Positions 1 through 6,099 of a DNA stretch of 8,358 nt are shown here, in pieces. The position numbers and the translations under genes were made by a program. This DNA is from Promethearchaeota archaeon (GTDB lineage: Archaea; Asgardarchaeota; Lokiarchaeia; Sigynarchaeales; SOKP01), in contig DAOUUT010000161.1 of the NCBI GenBank assembly GCA_030668025.1, forward strand, positions 1-8,358, in the 5' to 3' direction. How positions within the stretch are numbered: position 1 is the stretch's first letter; each line of letters starts with the position of its first letter. The notes beneath the pieces are model-generated. The model worked only from the letters and a program-made list of their open reading frames with translations, was not told where the DNA came from and ran no database searches.

Positions 1-462
1 AATTTCGGTGTGCTTTCGGAAGTTTTAGAGAAACTACCGCGCTTTATTCCAAAAGATCGAGTTGTAAGGATAGATCGCGAGACCGCGATGGAAAAATTAG
101 AAGAGTTTAATAAAAAAGGATACATTTCTAGTGTCTGGTTTCAGCCAGTACCATACATTAACGCCATTTGTTCTTGCGAAAGTCCAGAATGTGGTGGACT
201 TACTCTAAGAAACAATTTTAATTTAAACGCTATGTATAAAGCAGAATATATCATCCAATTAGATCAAGATAAGTGTGAAGGTTGTAAGTCGTGTGTTGCT
301 ATGTGTCAATTTAGTGCTATTCGCTTTATCCCTTCGATGAACAGAGTTATCATAGACTACGATAAATGTTTTGGTTGTGGTGTATGTAGACATGCTTGTA
401 AAAATGATGCTTTAAAATTAATACCCAGAGAGGAATATCCAGGATTTGATGGATCTTATTAG
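1..462 (+). CDS. 4Fe-4S dicluster ferredoxin-domain protein, 5' end cut by window
   Basis: The reading frame is open from base 1, so the true start is probably upstream; GTG at 10 is possible but has no visible upstream signal. Numbering from the first codon in the window, two classical 4Fe-4S motifs are visible: C92-x2-C95-x2-C98-x3-C102 and C123-x2-C126-x2-C129-x3-C133. The residue after C102 is Gln rather than the usual Pro. Before them lies an extra Cys group, C57-x-C59-x4-C64, following a conserved-looking VWFQPVPYINAICSC stretch. From memory, ferredoxin-domain proteins of anaerobic bacteria and archaea share this layout: a helical N-terminal part, a CxC segment, then a dicluster ferredoxin; they are often considerably longer, which supports N-terminal truncation here. 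Expected role: cytoplasmic electron carrier or electron-transfer subunit. Only 8 bases separate it from the next ferredoxin gene, so the two are almost surely cotranscribed. The redox partner is unknown. Confidence 0.85.
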   Translation, partial: NFGVLSEVLEKLPRFIPKDRVVRIDRETAMEKLEEFNKKGYISSVWFQPVPYINAICSCESPECGGLTLRNNFNLNAMYKAEYIIQLDQDKCEGCKSCVAMCQFSAIRFIPSMNRVIIDYDKCFGCGVCRHACKNDALKLIPREEYPGFDGSY

Positions 463-467
463 GTGAT
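461..467 (+). promoter_or_regulatory. Strong ribosome binding site for the second ferredoxin
   Basis: AGGTGAT matches seven bases of the complement of the usual archaeal 16S 3' end (AGGAGGTGATC). It overlaps the TAG stop of the upstream gene and ends 3 bases before ATG 471. This fixes the start of the second gene and indicates translation from a shared mRNA. Confidence 0.7.
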
Positions 468-470
468 ATT

Positions 471-749
471 ATGAGCAAAGCAAAAAAAAAGAAAAGAACT
501 AAGATAAATATTGATTATTCTATATGTGGAGAAAAGGGTAAAATAGACCCAAGAGATTGTGGACTATGTTTGAGAGCATGTGATCCTGCTGTTTTTATAA
601 TGCATCCGACAATCGGAACGGAAGACAAACAAGAAGATCGATACGATCCACAAGACTGGCGAATTACACCCATATGGGGTTCTTTATGTACTCGTTGTTT
701 CAAATGTGTTGATGTTTGTCCTGAAAATGCGATAAAAATATCATGGTAA
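471..749 (+). CDS. Dicluster 4Fe-4S ferredoxin, 92 aa
   Basis: Small soluble ferredoxin with a lysine-rich N-terminus (MSKAKKKKRTK). The C-terminal cluster motif is canonical: C73-x2-C76-x2-C79-x3-C83-P. The first motif is modified: C19, then C30-x2-C33-x3-C37, so a 10-residue insertion separates the first two cysteines instead of two residues. A linker of about 35 residues (38-72), rich in Asp, Pro and Trp, lies between the motifs. All eight cysteines needed for two 4Fe-4S clusters are present. The start is supported by the adjacent AGGTGAT site. It follows another ferredoxin-domain gene by 8 bases, so the two are likely subunits of, or electron carriers for, one oxidoreductase encoded upstream. 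There is no signal peptide or membrane segment, so a cytoplasmic location is expected. The exact partner enzyme cannot be told from this window. Confidence 0.88.
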   Translation: MSKAKKKKRTKINIDYSICGEKGKIDPRDCGLCLRACDPAVFIMHPTIGTEDKQEDRYDPQDWRITPIWGSLCTRCFKCVDVCPENAIKISW

Positions 750-772
750 AGGAAACAATTAAGTTCAAAAAT

Positions 773-780
773 CTTTAACT
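773..780 (+). promoter_or_regulatory. TATA-like box before the CocE-type hydrolase
   Basis: CTTTAACT fits the archaeal YTTWWANN pattern. Its centre lies about 22 bp before ATG 799, and no Shine-Dalgarno is visible, so the hydrolase mRNA may be leaderless or nearly so. The spacing is slightly short and the region is AT-rich, so chance is possible. The T-rich stretch 771-794 may also end the ferredoxin transcript. Confidence 0.3.
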
Positions 781-798
781 TTTTATTAATTTTAAAGC

Positions 799-2808
799 AT
801 GCAACAAAAATTTAACCCTAAGGAAATCAAAATTGGTCTTGAATTACCTTCAATTTTGACCCCATTAAGCTCAATTATTATTCGTATGGCATTTTTTGTA
901 GATTACATTTTTCCCCCGCTATTAAAATTATTTAAAATAATTGGGCGTTTGGGCAAACTTCAAAATATTAGTTTTTTACCTGAAAATGATGTCATTAGAT
1001 TAAAACAAACTCTTATAACTCTTGAAGACGGAGGAAAGTTAGCAACCGACATATATTTACCGAAAGAAATTTATAAAAAGAAAGGCAAGGGTCCTACAAT
1101 TCTAATAAGACTACCTTATTGGAAAGATCGCCTTAGTATATTAGGATATTTCTTAGCGTCTAAAGGTTTTGTTTCAGTTCTCCAAGATATACGAGGTTGT
1201 GCGCAATCGAGCGAGTATAGCACTAATTCGATATACATGTATGAACGACAAGACGGTCTAGAAACTTTACGTTGGATCACTAAACGATTTTGGCATAATG
1301 GAAAAATTGGAATGTGGGGATTATCTTATTTGGGCATTACACAATTAGCTGTATCTTGGAACAACGAAAATTTACTAACTTGTTTAAGTCCAATTCATAG
1401 TTCTTTTTCAAATGTTTTTTGGCATCCAGGAGGTTTGTATCCGGTTGGTTTGTCAGGATCTCTTTATTTAATCATGAATTCTACCTCAAGCATGAAAAAA
1501 CTAACAACTATGGATTTTAATCGATGGGATAAAAATGGATATTACAAACAATTGTTTTTTAACCCTTCTATTAGCTTCTATAACGAACCTTTAGACTCAA
1601 AAATACCAAAATTATCGGATATGGCAAGTATAGAAGGAGCTAAATACTTGGTGAAGATTATGAATCGAGTCTATAAAACTGATGTAGATGTTTCTAGAAA
1701 GGACGATGGTTCGTTCGCTAAGTTGATAAAGGAAGTGTTCTATGAGAGGAAATTATTTCACAATCACGAATTATCACCATATGTATTTGGACTTGATTAT
1801 AAATTTAATACACCCATACTGTTTATTGGTGGTTGGTACGACATGTTTATTGAACACATGGTACGAGATACGAAGTTAATACAAGAAAGATCTCCAAAAT
1901 TTTTCAAAGAGAATTTTAAGATGATCATTGGCCCTTGGACACATATGAATATGGATAAATTATTTATTAAGCCATTAAAGTACGCCCATTTAAAAGATGA
2001 CTTCAGATTTTTTAAAAATATCCTTCCATTTTGGTGGTATGAATCTTGGTTAAAAGGAGAAGAGGCAGATTTTTCAAATATACCTCCATTACAAGTATTT
2101 GTGTTAAATAAAAATATTTGGAGAGGTTTTAAAATGTGGCCGCCTTCTTCCAATGAATTAAAATTATATTTGCATTCTAATGGGAAAAGTAATAGTCTTT
2201 ACGGAGATGGCGTCCTTTCAAAAAACGAACCGGAAGAAGAACCGCCCGATAAATATTATTTCGATCCTACTAATCCTGTGATTACGAAAGGGGGCAGAAA
2301 TCTTTTTCTCTTAAGCGGCCCTCAAGATCAGACTAACATTGAGAAGCGTGATGATGTGTTAATATATACTTCAAAAATGCTCGAAAAAGGCATAGAAATT
2401 ATCGGTGAGGTCAAAATGGTCCTGTTTGCTTCAACCACCGTACGGGATACAGATTTTATGGTTAAACTAGTTGATGTCTCCCCCAATGGAAAAACTTCAA
2501 TAAATGTTATAGATTCTGGTGTAAGAACTCGCTTTCTTAATAGCGATTTGAACGAACCTAAACTCATCAAACCAAATAAAATATATAAATACGAATTCGC
2601 CATTGGTTCAATTGGTATCTATTTTCCAAAAAAACATAAAATACGCATAGAAATAACTTCAAGCAATTTCCCTCGATTCGACGTAAATTCCAATCTTGCA
2701 GGGGTACAAAATGAGAATGGGTACAAGGTTGCTACGCAAACCATATATCACGATAAAGCTAATCAATCACATGTAATCCTTCCCGTTTTTTCTAATGAAA
2801 AACAATAA
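799..2808 (+). CDS. CocE/NonD family alpha/beta hydrolase (peptidase S15-like), 669 aa
   Basis: Serine hydrolase of the X-Pro dipeptidyl-peptidase/cocaine-esterase fold; family members cleave acyl-ester, amide or peptide bonds, and the substrate cannot be read from sequence. The catalytic domain starts near residue 65, with ITLEDGGKLATDIYLP at 73-88 matching the usual DG-x-LxxDIYxP opening. The likely oxyanion-hole Tyr is Y107 (RLPYW). DIRG is at 130-133, the nucleophile elbow is GLSYLG with S176, the acid is D348 (GGWYD) and the base is H382 (GPWTH). Residues from about 430 to the end form the jelly-roll PepX_C-like domain, ending in the typical QTIYHD...SHVILPV. Triad and C-terminal domain are complete, so it is probably active. 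The first 60 residues are an extra hydrophobic, Pro- and Lys-containing segment without a clear signal peptide, perhaps membrane-associating. ATG 799 has no Shine-Dalgarno. It converges with the TrmB gene downstream. Confidence 0.9.
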   Translation: MQQKFNPKEIKIGLELPSILTPLSSIIIRMAFFVDYIFPPLLKLFKIIGRLGKLQNISFLPENDVIRLKQTLITLEDGGKLATDIYLPKEIYKKKGKGPTILIRLPYWKDRLSILGYFLASKGFVSVLQDIRGCAQSSEYSTNSIYMYERQDGLETLRWITKRFWHNGKIGMWGLSYLGITQLAVSWNNENLLTCLSPIHSSFSNVFWHPGGLYPVGLSGSLYLIMNSTSSMKKLTTMDFNRWDKNGYYKQLFFNPSISFYNEPLDSKIPKLSDMASIEGAKYLVKIMNRVYKTDVDVSRKDDGSFAKLIKEVFYERKLFHNHELSPYVFGLDYKFNTPILFIGGWYDMFIEHMVRDTKLIQERSPKFFKENFKMIIGPWTHMNMDKLFIKPLKYAHLKDDFRFFKNILPFWWYESWLKGEEADFSNIPPLQVFVLNKNIWRGFKMWPPSSNELKLYLHSNGKSNSLYGDGVLSKNEPEEEPPDKYYFDPTNPVITKGGRNLFLLSGPQDQTNIEKRDDVLIYTSKMLEKGIEIIGEVKMVLFASTTVRDTDFMVKLVDVSPNGKTSINVIDSGVRTRFLNSDLNEPKLIKPNKIYKYEFAIGSIGIYFPKKHKIRIEITSSNFPRFDVNSNLAGVQNENGYKVATQTIYHDKANQSHVILPVFSNEKQ

Positions 2809-2883
2809 TATTTACACATTCTTCTAAGAAGAAAGGCTACAGATAAAGATTGTTATAGTATCTTTTATTTATTAAGAAGGCAT
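2809..2883. terminator. Convergent intergenic region with inverted repeat and T-tracts
   Basis: This 75-bp gap lies between the 3' ends of the hydrolase (+) and the TrmB gene (-). At 2819-2833 there is a perfect inverted repeat with 7-bp arms (TTCTTCT/AGAAGAA) around one central base, able to form a 6-bp stem with a 3-base loop. T-rich runs occur on the + strand at 2861-2873 and on the - strand opposite 2820-2836. Archaeal RNA polymerase commonly stops at T-tracts, so transcripts from both sides probably end here. No TTTTT run is present on either strand, so termination may be leaky. Confidence 0.35.
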
Positions 2884-3681
2884 TTATTTTAATTTAACTA
2901 TATCAGCCGTGTTATATAAATACATGAAATAAAAATTGCTAGCTGGTCCAAAAGCGATATGATCGGCCATAACGCCAAAATAAGATAATTTCTTAAAAAT
3001 ATCTTGTGTCAAAACTATAAACGCGTCTTCTCCTTCATCTATTACCAGGCTAGTCCCAAAAACTTGATCGCGGGAACGAATTTCAGCGATTTGAGCATAT
3101 TTTTCAAGGATTTCTTTAAAATTTTTGTCCTTAACTATCACTTCTTCTACTAATAATCTAATATCTGTGACTCCTCGAGCTCTAGCTTTTTTTATATCCT
3201 CGTAAAACACATCTAAAAATTCGTAATCTTGTGTGACAAAATATAGTGCGATTTTTGCTGTGTTTATTAATGTTAAAGCTCTATTAATACAAACATCTCT
3301 TCCCCGGTGAATATATAACGCAACTTTTATCGGTGTATCGTGAGATTCGTAAATAGGGGTAAGTTCACGAATAATTATGTCTGAATACCCGTCGAAACTA
3401 TCGCTGTATTGTTTCTTTGCGATTACCAAAGCTTCATCTGGGCTTTTTGCGAAATATCTCGACGGTCTTGATTCTTCCTCCTTTAAAATCCACATTTTAT
3501 CCTTTTCTAATTGAGTTAAAATGTTATAAATTCGAGAATATGGAACCCTTGAGGCTTCAGAAAGCTCTCTCGCGTCCATAGGTCCTTTTGAAATTAAGGT
3601 TAAATATATTGATATTTCGTAATCCGTTAAGCCAATCGAACGTAGAGATACTTTAACGTTCTCGGGAGTTTCTTTTGACAT
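2884..3681 (-). CDS. TrmB-family transcriptional regulator, 265 aa
   Basis: The N-terminal winged helix-turn-helix spans about residues 9-80: helices over SLRSIGLTDYEISIYLTLI, then DARELSEASRVP, with the recognition helix near 46-58 (RVPYSRIYNILTQLE) and a wing ending in SRYFAKSP. A linker helix (about 82-112) leads to a C-terminal domain (115-255) with the TrmB/PLD-like alternation of strands and helices, including VALYIHRGRDV, KIALYFVTQDYEF and ending in FGPASNFYFMYLYN. TrmB proteins of Thermococcales bind sugars through this domain and repress or activate sugar transport and metabolism genes; the ligand here is unknown. Start ATG 3681 is preceded by GGTG (3689-3692) and a TATA box at 3710-3717. 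The gene lies downstream of, and in the same direction as, a xylulokinase-like gene and a small membrane protein, suggesting control of that sugar kinase. Confidence 0.88.
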   Translation of the reverse strand: MSKETPENVKVSLRSIGLTDYEISIYLTLISKGPMDARELSEASRVPYSRIYNILTQLEKDKMWILKEEESRPSRYFAKSPDEALVIAKKQYSDSFDGYSDIIIRELTPIYESHDTPIKVALYIHRGRDVCINRALTLINTAKIALYFVTQDYEFLDVFYEDIKKARARGVTDIRLLVEEVIVKDKNFKEILEKYAQIAEIRSRDQVFGTSLVIDEGEDAFIVLTQDIFKKLSYFGVMADHIAFGPASNFYFMYLYNTADIVKLK

Positions 3682-3709
3682 TTTTTTACACCAATAAACA
3701 AAATTGTAT

Positions 3710-3717
3710 AATTTAAG
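3710..3717 (-). promoter_or_regulatory. TATA box of the TrmB gene
   Basis: Read on the minus strand, CTTAAATT fits YTTWWANN exactly and is preceded by an A-rich BRE-like stretch (CAAAAGCT, 3718-3725). Its centre is about 32 bp upstream of ATG 3681, leaving a leader of only a few bases. The TrmB gene therefore seems to have its own promoter rather than depending on read-through from the small membrane-protein gene. Confidence 0.45.
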
Positions 3718-3764
3718 AGCTTTTGAGCACTTATAAGAATTTTGAAAATTAATAAATTAATAAA

Positions 3765-3784
3765 TATTTCATACTATTTCATAC
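3765..3784. repeat. Perfect tandem 10-bp repeat upstream of the TrmB gene
   Basis: TATTTCATAC occurs twice head to tail (3765-3774 and 3775-3784; GTATGAAATA on the minus strand). The 10-bp period puts both copies on nearly the same face of the helix, as expected for a protein-binding site. It lies about 50 bp upstream of the TrmB TATA box, a position suited to an activator or autoregulatory site. Binding by TrmB itself is inference. Confidence 0.5.
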
Positions 3785-3800
3785 TATATTATTTTTTTTC

Positions 3801-3855
3801 TTTTTACCCTTGCGGGGTAAGTCGTTTTGCGACTAGAATTTTCTCGCAAAAGTCA
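3801..3855. other. Structured, GC-richer intergenic element with overlapping hairpins
   Basis: Three inverted repeats crowd into about 50 bp. TTACCC (3804-3809) pairs with GGGTAA (3815-3820) across a 5-base loop. GTCG (3821-3824) pairs with CGAC (3830-3833). TTTTGCGA (3825-3832) pairs perfectly with TCGCAAAA (3844-3851) across 11 bases. The second and third hairpins exclude each other. The element is clearly richer in G+C than the flanking AT-only sequence. On the + strand it is preceded by a T-run and an ACTATATT box (3783-3790) and followed by T-rich sequence, so a small + strand RNA is conceivable. On the - strand it could form the 3' end of the small membrane-protein transcript. It does not resemble a tRNA. 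The function is unknown. Confidence 0.4.
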
Positions 3856-3913
3856 TTCTTTATTTTAATATTATATTTAAAAATATATTTTGATAAACAT
3901 TAGCTAAGCAAAG

Positions 3914-4057
3914 TCATCCTCCTCCGTTGTCATCTTGGGGGATGAAGTTGTTAACTGCTACTGCTATGATAGTAACAAAAGTAATAACCAGTGCTATGAT
4001 AATAATAGCAATGAATATATTTTTATTTCTTTCATTTTCAAGGAATTTTAAAGGCAT
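3914..4057 (-). CDS. Small single-pass membrane protein, 47 aa, unknown function
   Basis: The predicted product has a short charged N-terminus (MPLKFLENERNKN), one long hydrophobic helix at about residues 14-35 rich in Ile, Val and Ala, and a short tail ending in PQDDNGGG. ATG 4057 is preferred because GTGTGAT (4062-4068), a good match to the archaeal Shine-Dalgarno, sits 4 bases upstream. The frame stays open to a TTG at 4141 overlapping the kinase stop, but the added residues look non-coding. Positive residues before the helix and acidic ones after it suggest N-in, C-out topology. It has no class III (pilin-type) cleavage site that I can see and no Cys. It follows the kinase gene by 80 bp on the same strand and may be cotranscribed. 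I do not recognise the family; the coding call rests on the ribosome site and the clean membrane segment. Confidence 0.6.
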   Translation of the reverse strand: MPLKFLENERNKNIFIAIIIIALVITFVTIIAVAVNNFIPQDDNGGG

Positions 4058-4061
4058 TTTT

Positions 4062-4068
4062 ATCACAC
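4062..4068 (-). promoter_or_regulatory. Ribosome binding site of the 47-aa membrane protein
   Basis: On the minus strand GTGTGAT contains GTGAT, five consecutive bases of the archaeal AGGAGGTGATC consensus, 4 bases before ATG 4057. The same placement is seen for the second ferredoxin gene. It decides the internal ATG over the longer TTG-initiated frame. Confidence 0.5.
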
Positions 4069-4137
4069 TTAAAATTTTTAATTGATAAAATTTGTAGTAA
4101 CATAAAGAAACATCGAATCTTAAACTTATTTTTTTTA

Positions 4138-5766
4138 TCAATTAAAATACTTTTTAATGAATTCTAGGCGATCAATTTCCGGGTTTTCTGCGCTTTTCAA
4201 GATAAAGTCCTCATATTTACCATAAATTTTAAGCATATCGTCATATAATGGTCTACAAGCTTCTGATGGTATCATGACTTCACTACCTTCAATATATAAA
4301 AACTGTTTCACTAAATTAGACCATTCCTTTTTAACATTAATTGAATCGTAATAAGATTTAGCGCTTCTAAAAGCAGCGCCTAGGGCTGCAGAATCAGAGA
4401 CATCAAATATGCGTACTTTAGTGTTAAATATATCCGCCGCTACTTGTAAGATTTCTCGATTCGCAGATGCTCCTCCAGTGGCATAAATTTCCTCTGGCTT
4501 TTCGCCACTCCATTTTGAGTGTAATCTCATAGACAAGAATTGAGCCTCAATAATTGCTCTAACGTTTCCTTCTAAATCTCTTTCATCGAATCCAAATCGG
4601 TATACTTTAGGTTGCGATACAAACGGGACGATCTCAGGAAAGAAATAAGGCAGCATTATTTTCCCGTAATTACCACAAGATGTTTTTTTTAGAATCGCTG
4701 AAAAGTCTTTCCAAGTAAGGTTAAAATTATCTTTAACCTTCTCTCTTGCCAAAGAACCATTTTTAAAACAGATTAAACTCATAAAATCTCCTGTAGGCGC
4801 TATAAAAACATGTCCTTCCCCCAACATATCAAATGATAAGTTTTTCATAAAACTAAAATAAGTATCACTTGTACCTAAGCTAATTGCCGCTTTACCCATC
4901 TTTGTAAGACCAACACCGATTAAACTATTAGGATTATCTCCTGACCATGCAACCAGAATGGTTTCCGGAGAAAAACCAAATCTTTCCACAAAAAAAGGAG
5001 ATATTTTTCCTATGACATCGTAAGAGTTGATAAGGGACGGTAATTTTTGTTTTAAATTTGGAGCAGTAGCGGCTAAAGCTTTATCATCCCATTGTTTAGT
5101 TCTAATGTTCATTAAATTCATGCCCGCTCCATCTCCATGGTCGATTGGTGAACTTTTACCTAGTATTATTGAAGAAAGAAAAGAACTTACGAGATGAATA
5201 GTTGAAGTTTGAATATAATCGTCGTAATTTTGTTCGTAAAATTTTCTAATTTGCGGTCCAGAAAATCTCTCAAAAGTGTTTGAACCAGTTATACTTATTG
5301 TAGGTTCTAATCCGCCTAATTTAAGACGAATTTCTTCACATTGCTTGGTTGTGCTTGAATCCATCCAGATTGGACTAGTTTCTCTTGTAAAGACTTTCTG
5401 TAATTGATCTACTAAAGGTTTTTCAGAATCTAAATTTTTTAGAGTTGAATCGAAAGAATTGTTTAAATAGACCGTTCCGTGTTGCTGACCTGAACCAGAT
5501 ATTGCTTTTATTTCTTTTAAAGGAAAATTTTTTTGAACAAGCGCTTTAAATAATAATTCTAAAGCTTCTACCCACATTAATGGATTCGAGTGAACAACTT
5601 TACCACCATTTGAACGCAAAACGCCATTTTGGGTGTTGTAATGTGGTAGTTCTTCGTCAAAATTAATACTATATCTAATGATACCTTCATTTTTGCTCAA
5701 ATTTATGAGAACGGCCGTTAAACTTTGAGTTGAACAATCTAAACCGAGAAAATAATCCATATTCAT
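4138..5766 (-). CDS. xylB: Xylulokinase-like FGGY-family carbohydrate kinase, 542 aa
   Basis: FGGY kinases phosphorylate sugars with ATP; this one most resembles xylulokinase, making D-xylulose 5-phosphate from D-xylulose in the cytoplasm. The N-terminal ATPase motif is LGLDCSTQS with D10. The sugar-binding GSGQQHG is at 91-97, PIWMDSSTT at 132-140 and the likely catalytic base D212 at HGDGAGMNL. SGDNP is at 275-279, the phosphate loop SLGTSDT at 296-302 and the adenosine site TGGASANREILQV at 430-442. Both actin-like domains are complete, and the length is close to human XYLB (about 536). Several motifs (WMDSSTT, QQHG, DGxGMNL, CFKNGSL, NREILQV) match the animal-type enzyme better than E. 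coli XylB, as I recall them. ATG 5766 or ATG 5760 could start it; neither has a Shine-Dalgarno. Another FGGY substrate is possible. A TrmB gene downstream hints at sugar control. Confidence 0.88.
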   Translation of the reverse strand: MNMDYFLGLDCSTQSLTAVLINLSKNEGIIRYSINFDEELPHYNTQNGVLRSNGGKVVHSNPLMWVEALELLFKALVQKNFPLKEIKAISGSGQQHGTVYLNNSFDSTLKNLDSEKPLVDQLQKVFTRETSPIWMDSSTTKQCEEIRLKLGGLEPTISITGSNTFERFSGPQIRKFYEQNYDDYIQTSTIHLVSSFLSSIILGKSSPIDHGDGAGMNLMNIRTKQWDDKALAATAPNLKQKLPSLINSYDVIGKISPFFVERFGFSPETILVAWSGDNPNSLIGVGLTKMGKAAISLGTSDTYFSFMKNLSFDMLGEGHVFIAPTGDFMSLICFKNGSLAREKVKDNFNLTWKDFSAILKKTSCGNYGKIMLPYFFPEIVPFVSQPKVYRFGFDERDLEGNVRAIIEAQFLSMRLHSKWSGEKPEEIYATGGASANREILQVAADIFNTKVRIFDVSDSAALGAAFRSAKSYYDSINVKKEWSNLVKQFLYIEGSEVMIPSEACRPLYDDMLKIYGKYEDFILKSAENPEIDRLEFIKKYFN

Positions 5767-5923
5767 ATTTTTTTATAAAATTATGTTTATCTTGATAGTG
5801 GTAATATGAGTAGTTATGCATGTCTAAGTATTTGAGAGTTTTGATAAAAAATTTGTAAAATTATTAATTTGGTAATAACACACTAAATATTTGATTATTT
5901 TTACAATAACAATTTTCAAATTA

Positions 5924-5933
5924 CTATATAAAG
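5924..5933 (+). promoter_or_regulatory. Orphan consensus TATA box
   Basis: CTATATAAAG is a near-ideal TBP-binding sequence and predicts a start near 5950, about 150 bases before the Lrp start codon. No open frame of useful length follows. It might give the Lrp gene a long leader, drive a short RNA across the 5961-5970 palindrome, or be a chance match. Confidence 0.3.
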
Positions 5934-6038
5934 ATAATACATATCGACCAAAATCGCTTTTTTTCGAAAATTTCAAGTAAAAAATAAAAATTTAAATACT
6001 AAAAAGCAAAAGAATAATTAACTAAATATCACAAATAA

Positions 6039-6048
6039 TATATAAAAT
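6039..6048 (+). promoter_or_regulatory. TATA box of the Lrp/AsnC gene
   Basis: TATATAAAAT predicts transcription starting at about 6066-6070, giving a leader of roughly 30 bases that includes the GAGGT ribosome site at 6084-6088. Confidence 0.45.
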
Positions 6049-6083
6049 AGATCATTTGAGTAAAATGTTAAATATATTTAGAA

Positions 6084-6088
6084 GAGGT
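6084..6088 (+). promoter_or_regulatory. Ribosome binding site for the TTG-started Lrp gene
   Basis: GAGGT matches five bases of the archaeal Shine-Dalgarno. It overlaps the upstream candidate TTG at 6088, which therefore could not use it, and lies 11 bases before TTG 6100. The spacing is a little long but favours 6100. Confidence 0.4.
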
Positions 6089-6099
6089 TGAAAATTATA

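Larger units (their letters stand above)
5767..6099. other. Gene-free divergent promoter region between kinase and Lrp genes
   Basis: This 333-bp stretch is very AT-rich and holds no convincing gene. It must contain the promoters for the kinase (-) and the Lrp regulator (+). Visible on the + strand are TATATAAAAT at 6039-6048, suited to the Lrp gene, and a second strong TATA at 5924-5933 with no gene at the right distance. A 10-bp palindrome, TTTTCGAAAA (5961-5970), and a spaced inverted repeat TAATTTG/CAAATTA (5865-5871 and 5917-5923) could be operators, though such AT-rich repeats arise easily by chance. On the minus strand no single box stands out for the kinase; AT-rich candidates lie at 5771-5793. 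Confidence 0.4.

Noticed and set aside
515..703. Antisense open frame opposite the second ferredoxin
   Set aside because: It mirrors a gene with clear Cys motifs and encodes no recognisable domain.
1797..2603. Two antisense open frames opposite the CocE-type hydrolase (1797-2153, 2328-2603)
   Set aside because: They overlap catalytic and C-terminal domain coding sequence and show no domain or start signal.
3801..3855. tRNA or CRISPR repeat in the hairpin element
   Set aside because: No cloverleaf, no CCA-compatible acceptor stem and no regularly spaced repeat copies are present.
4058..4141. Extension of the small membrane protein to a TTG at 4141
   Set aside because: The added residues look random, overlap the kinase stop, and a Shine-Dalgarno precedes the internal ATG at 4057.
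5865..5923. Spaced inverted repeat TAATTTG/CAAATTA as an insertion-sequence end
   Set aside because: Only 7 bp of A/T-rich sequence, with no transposase or target duplication; chance is a sufficient explanation.
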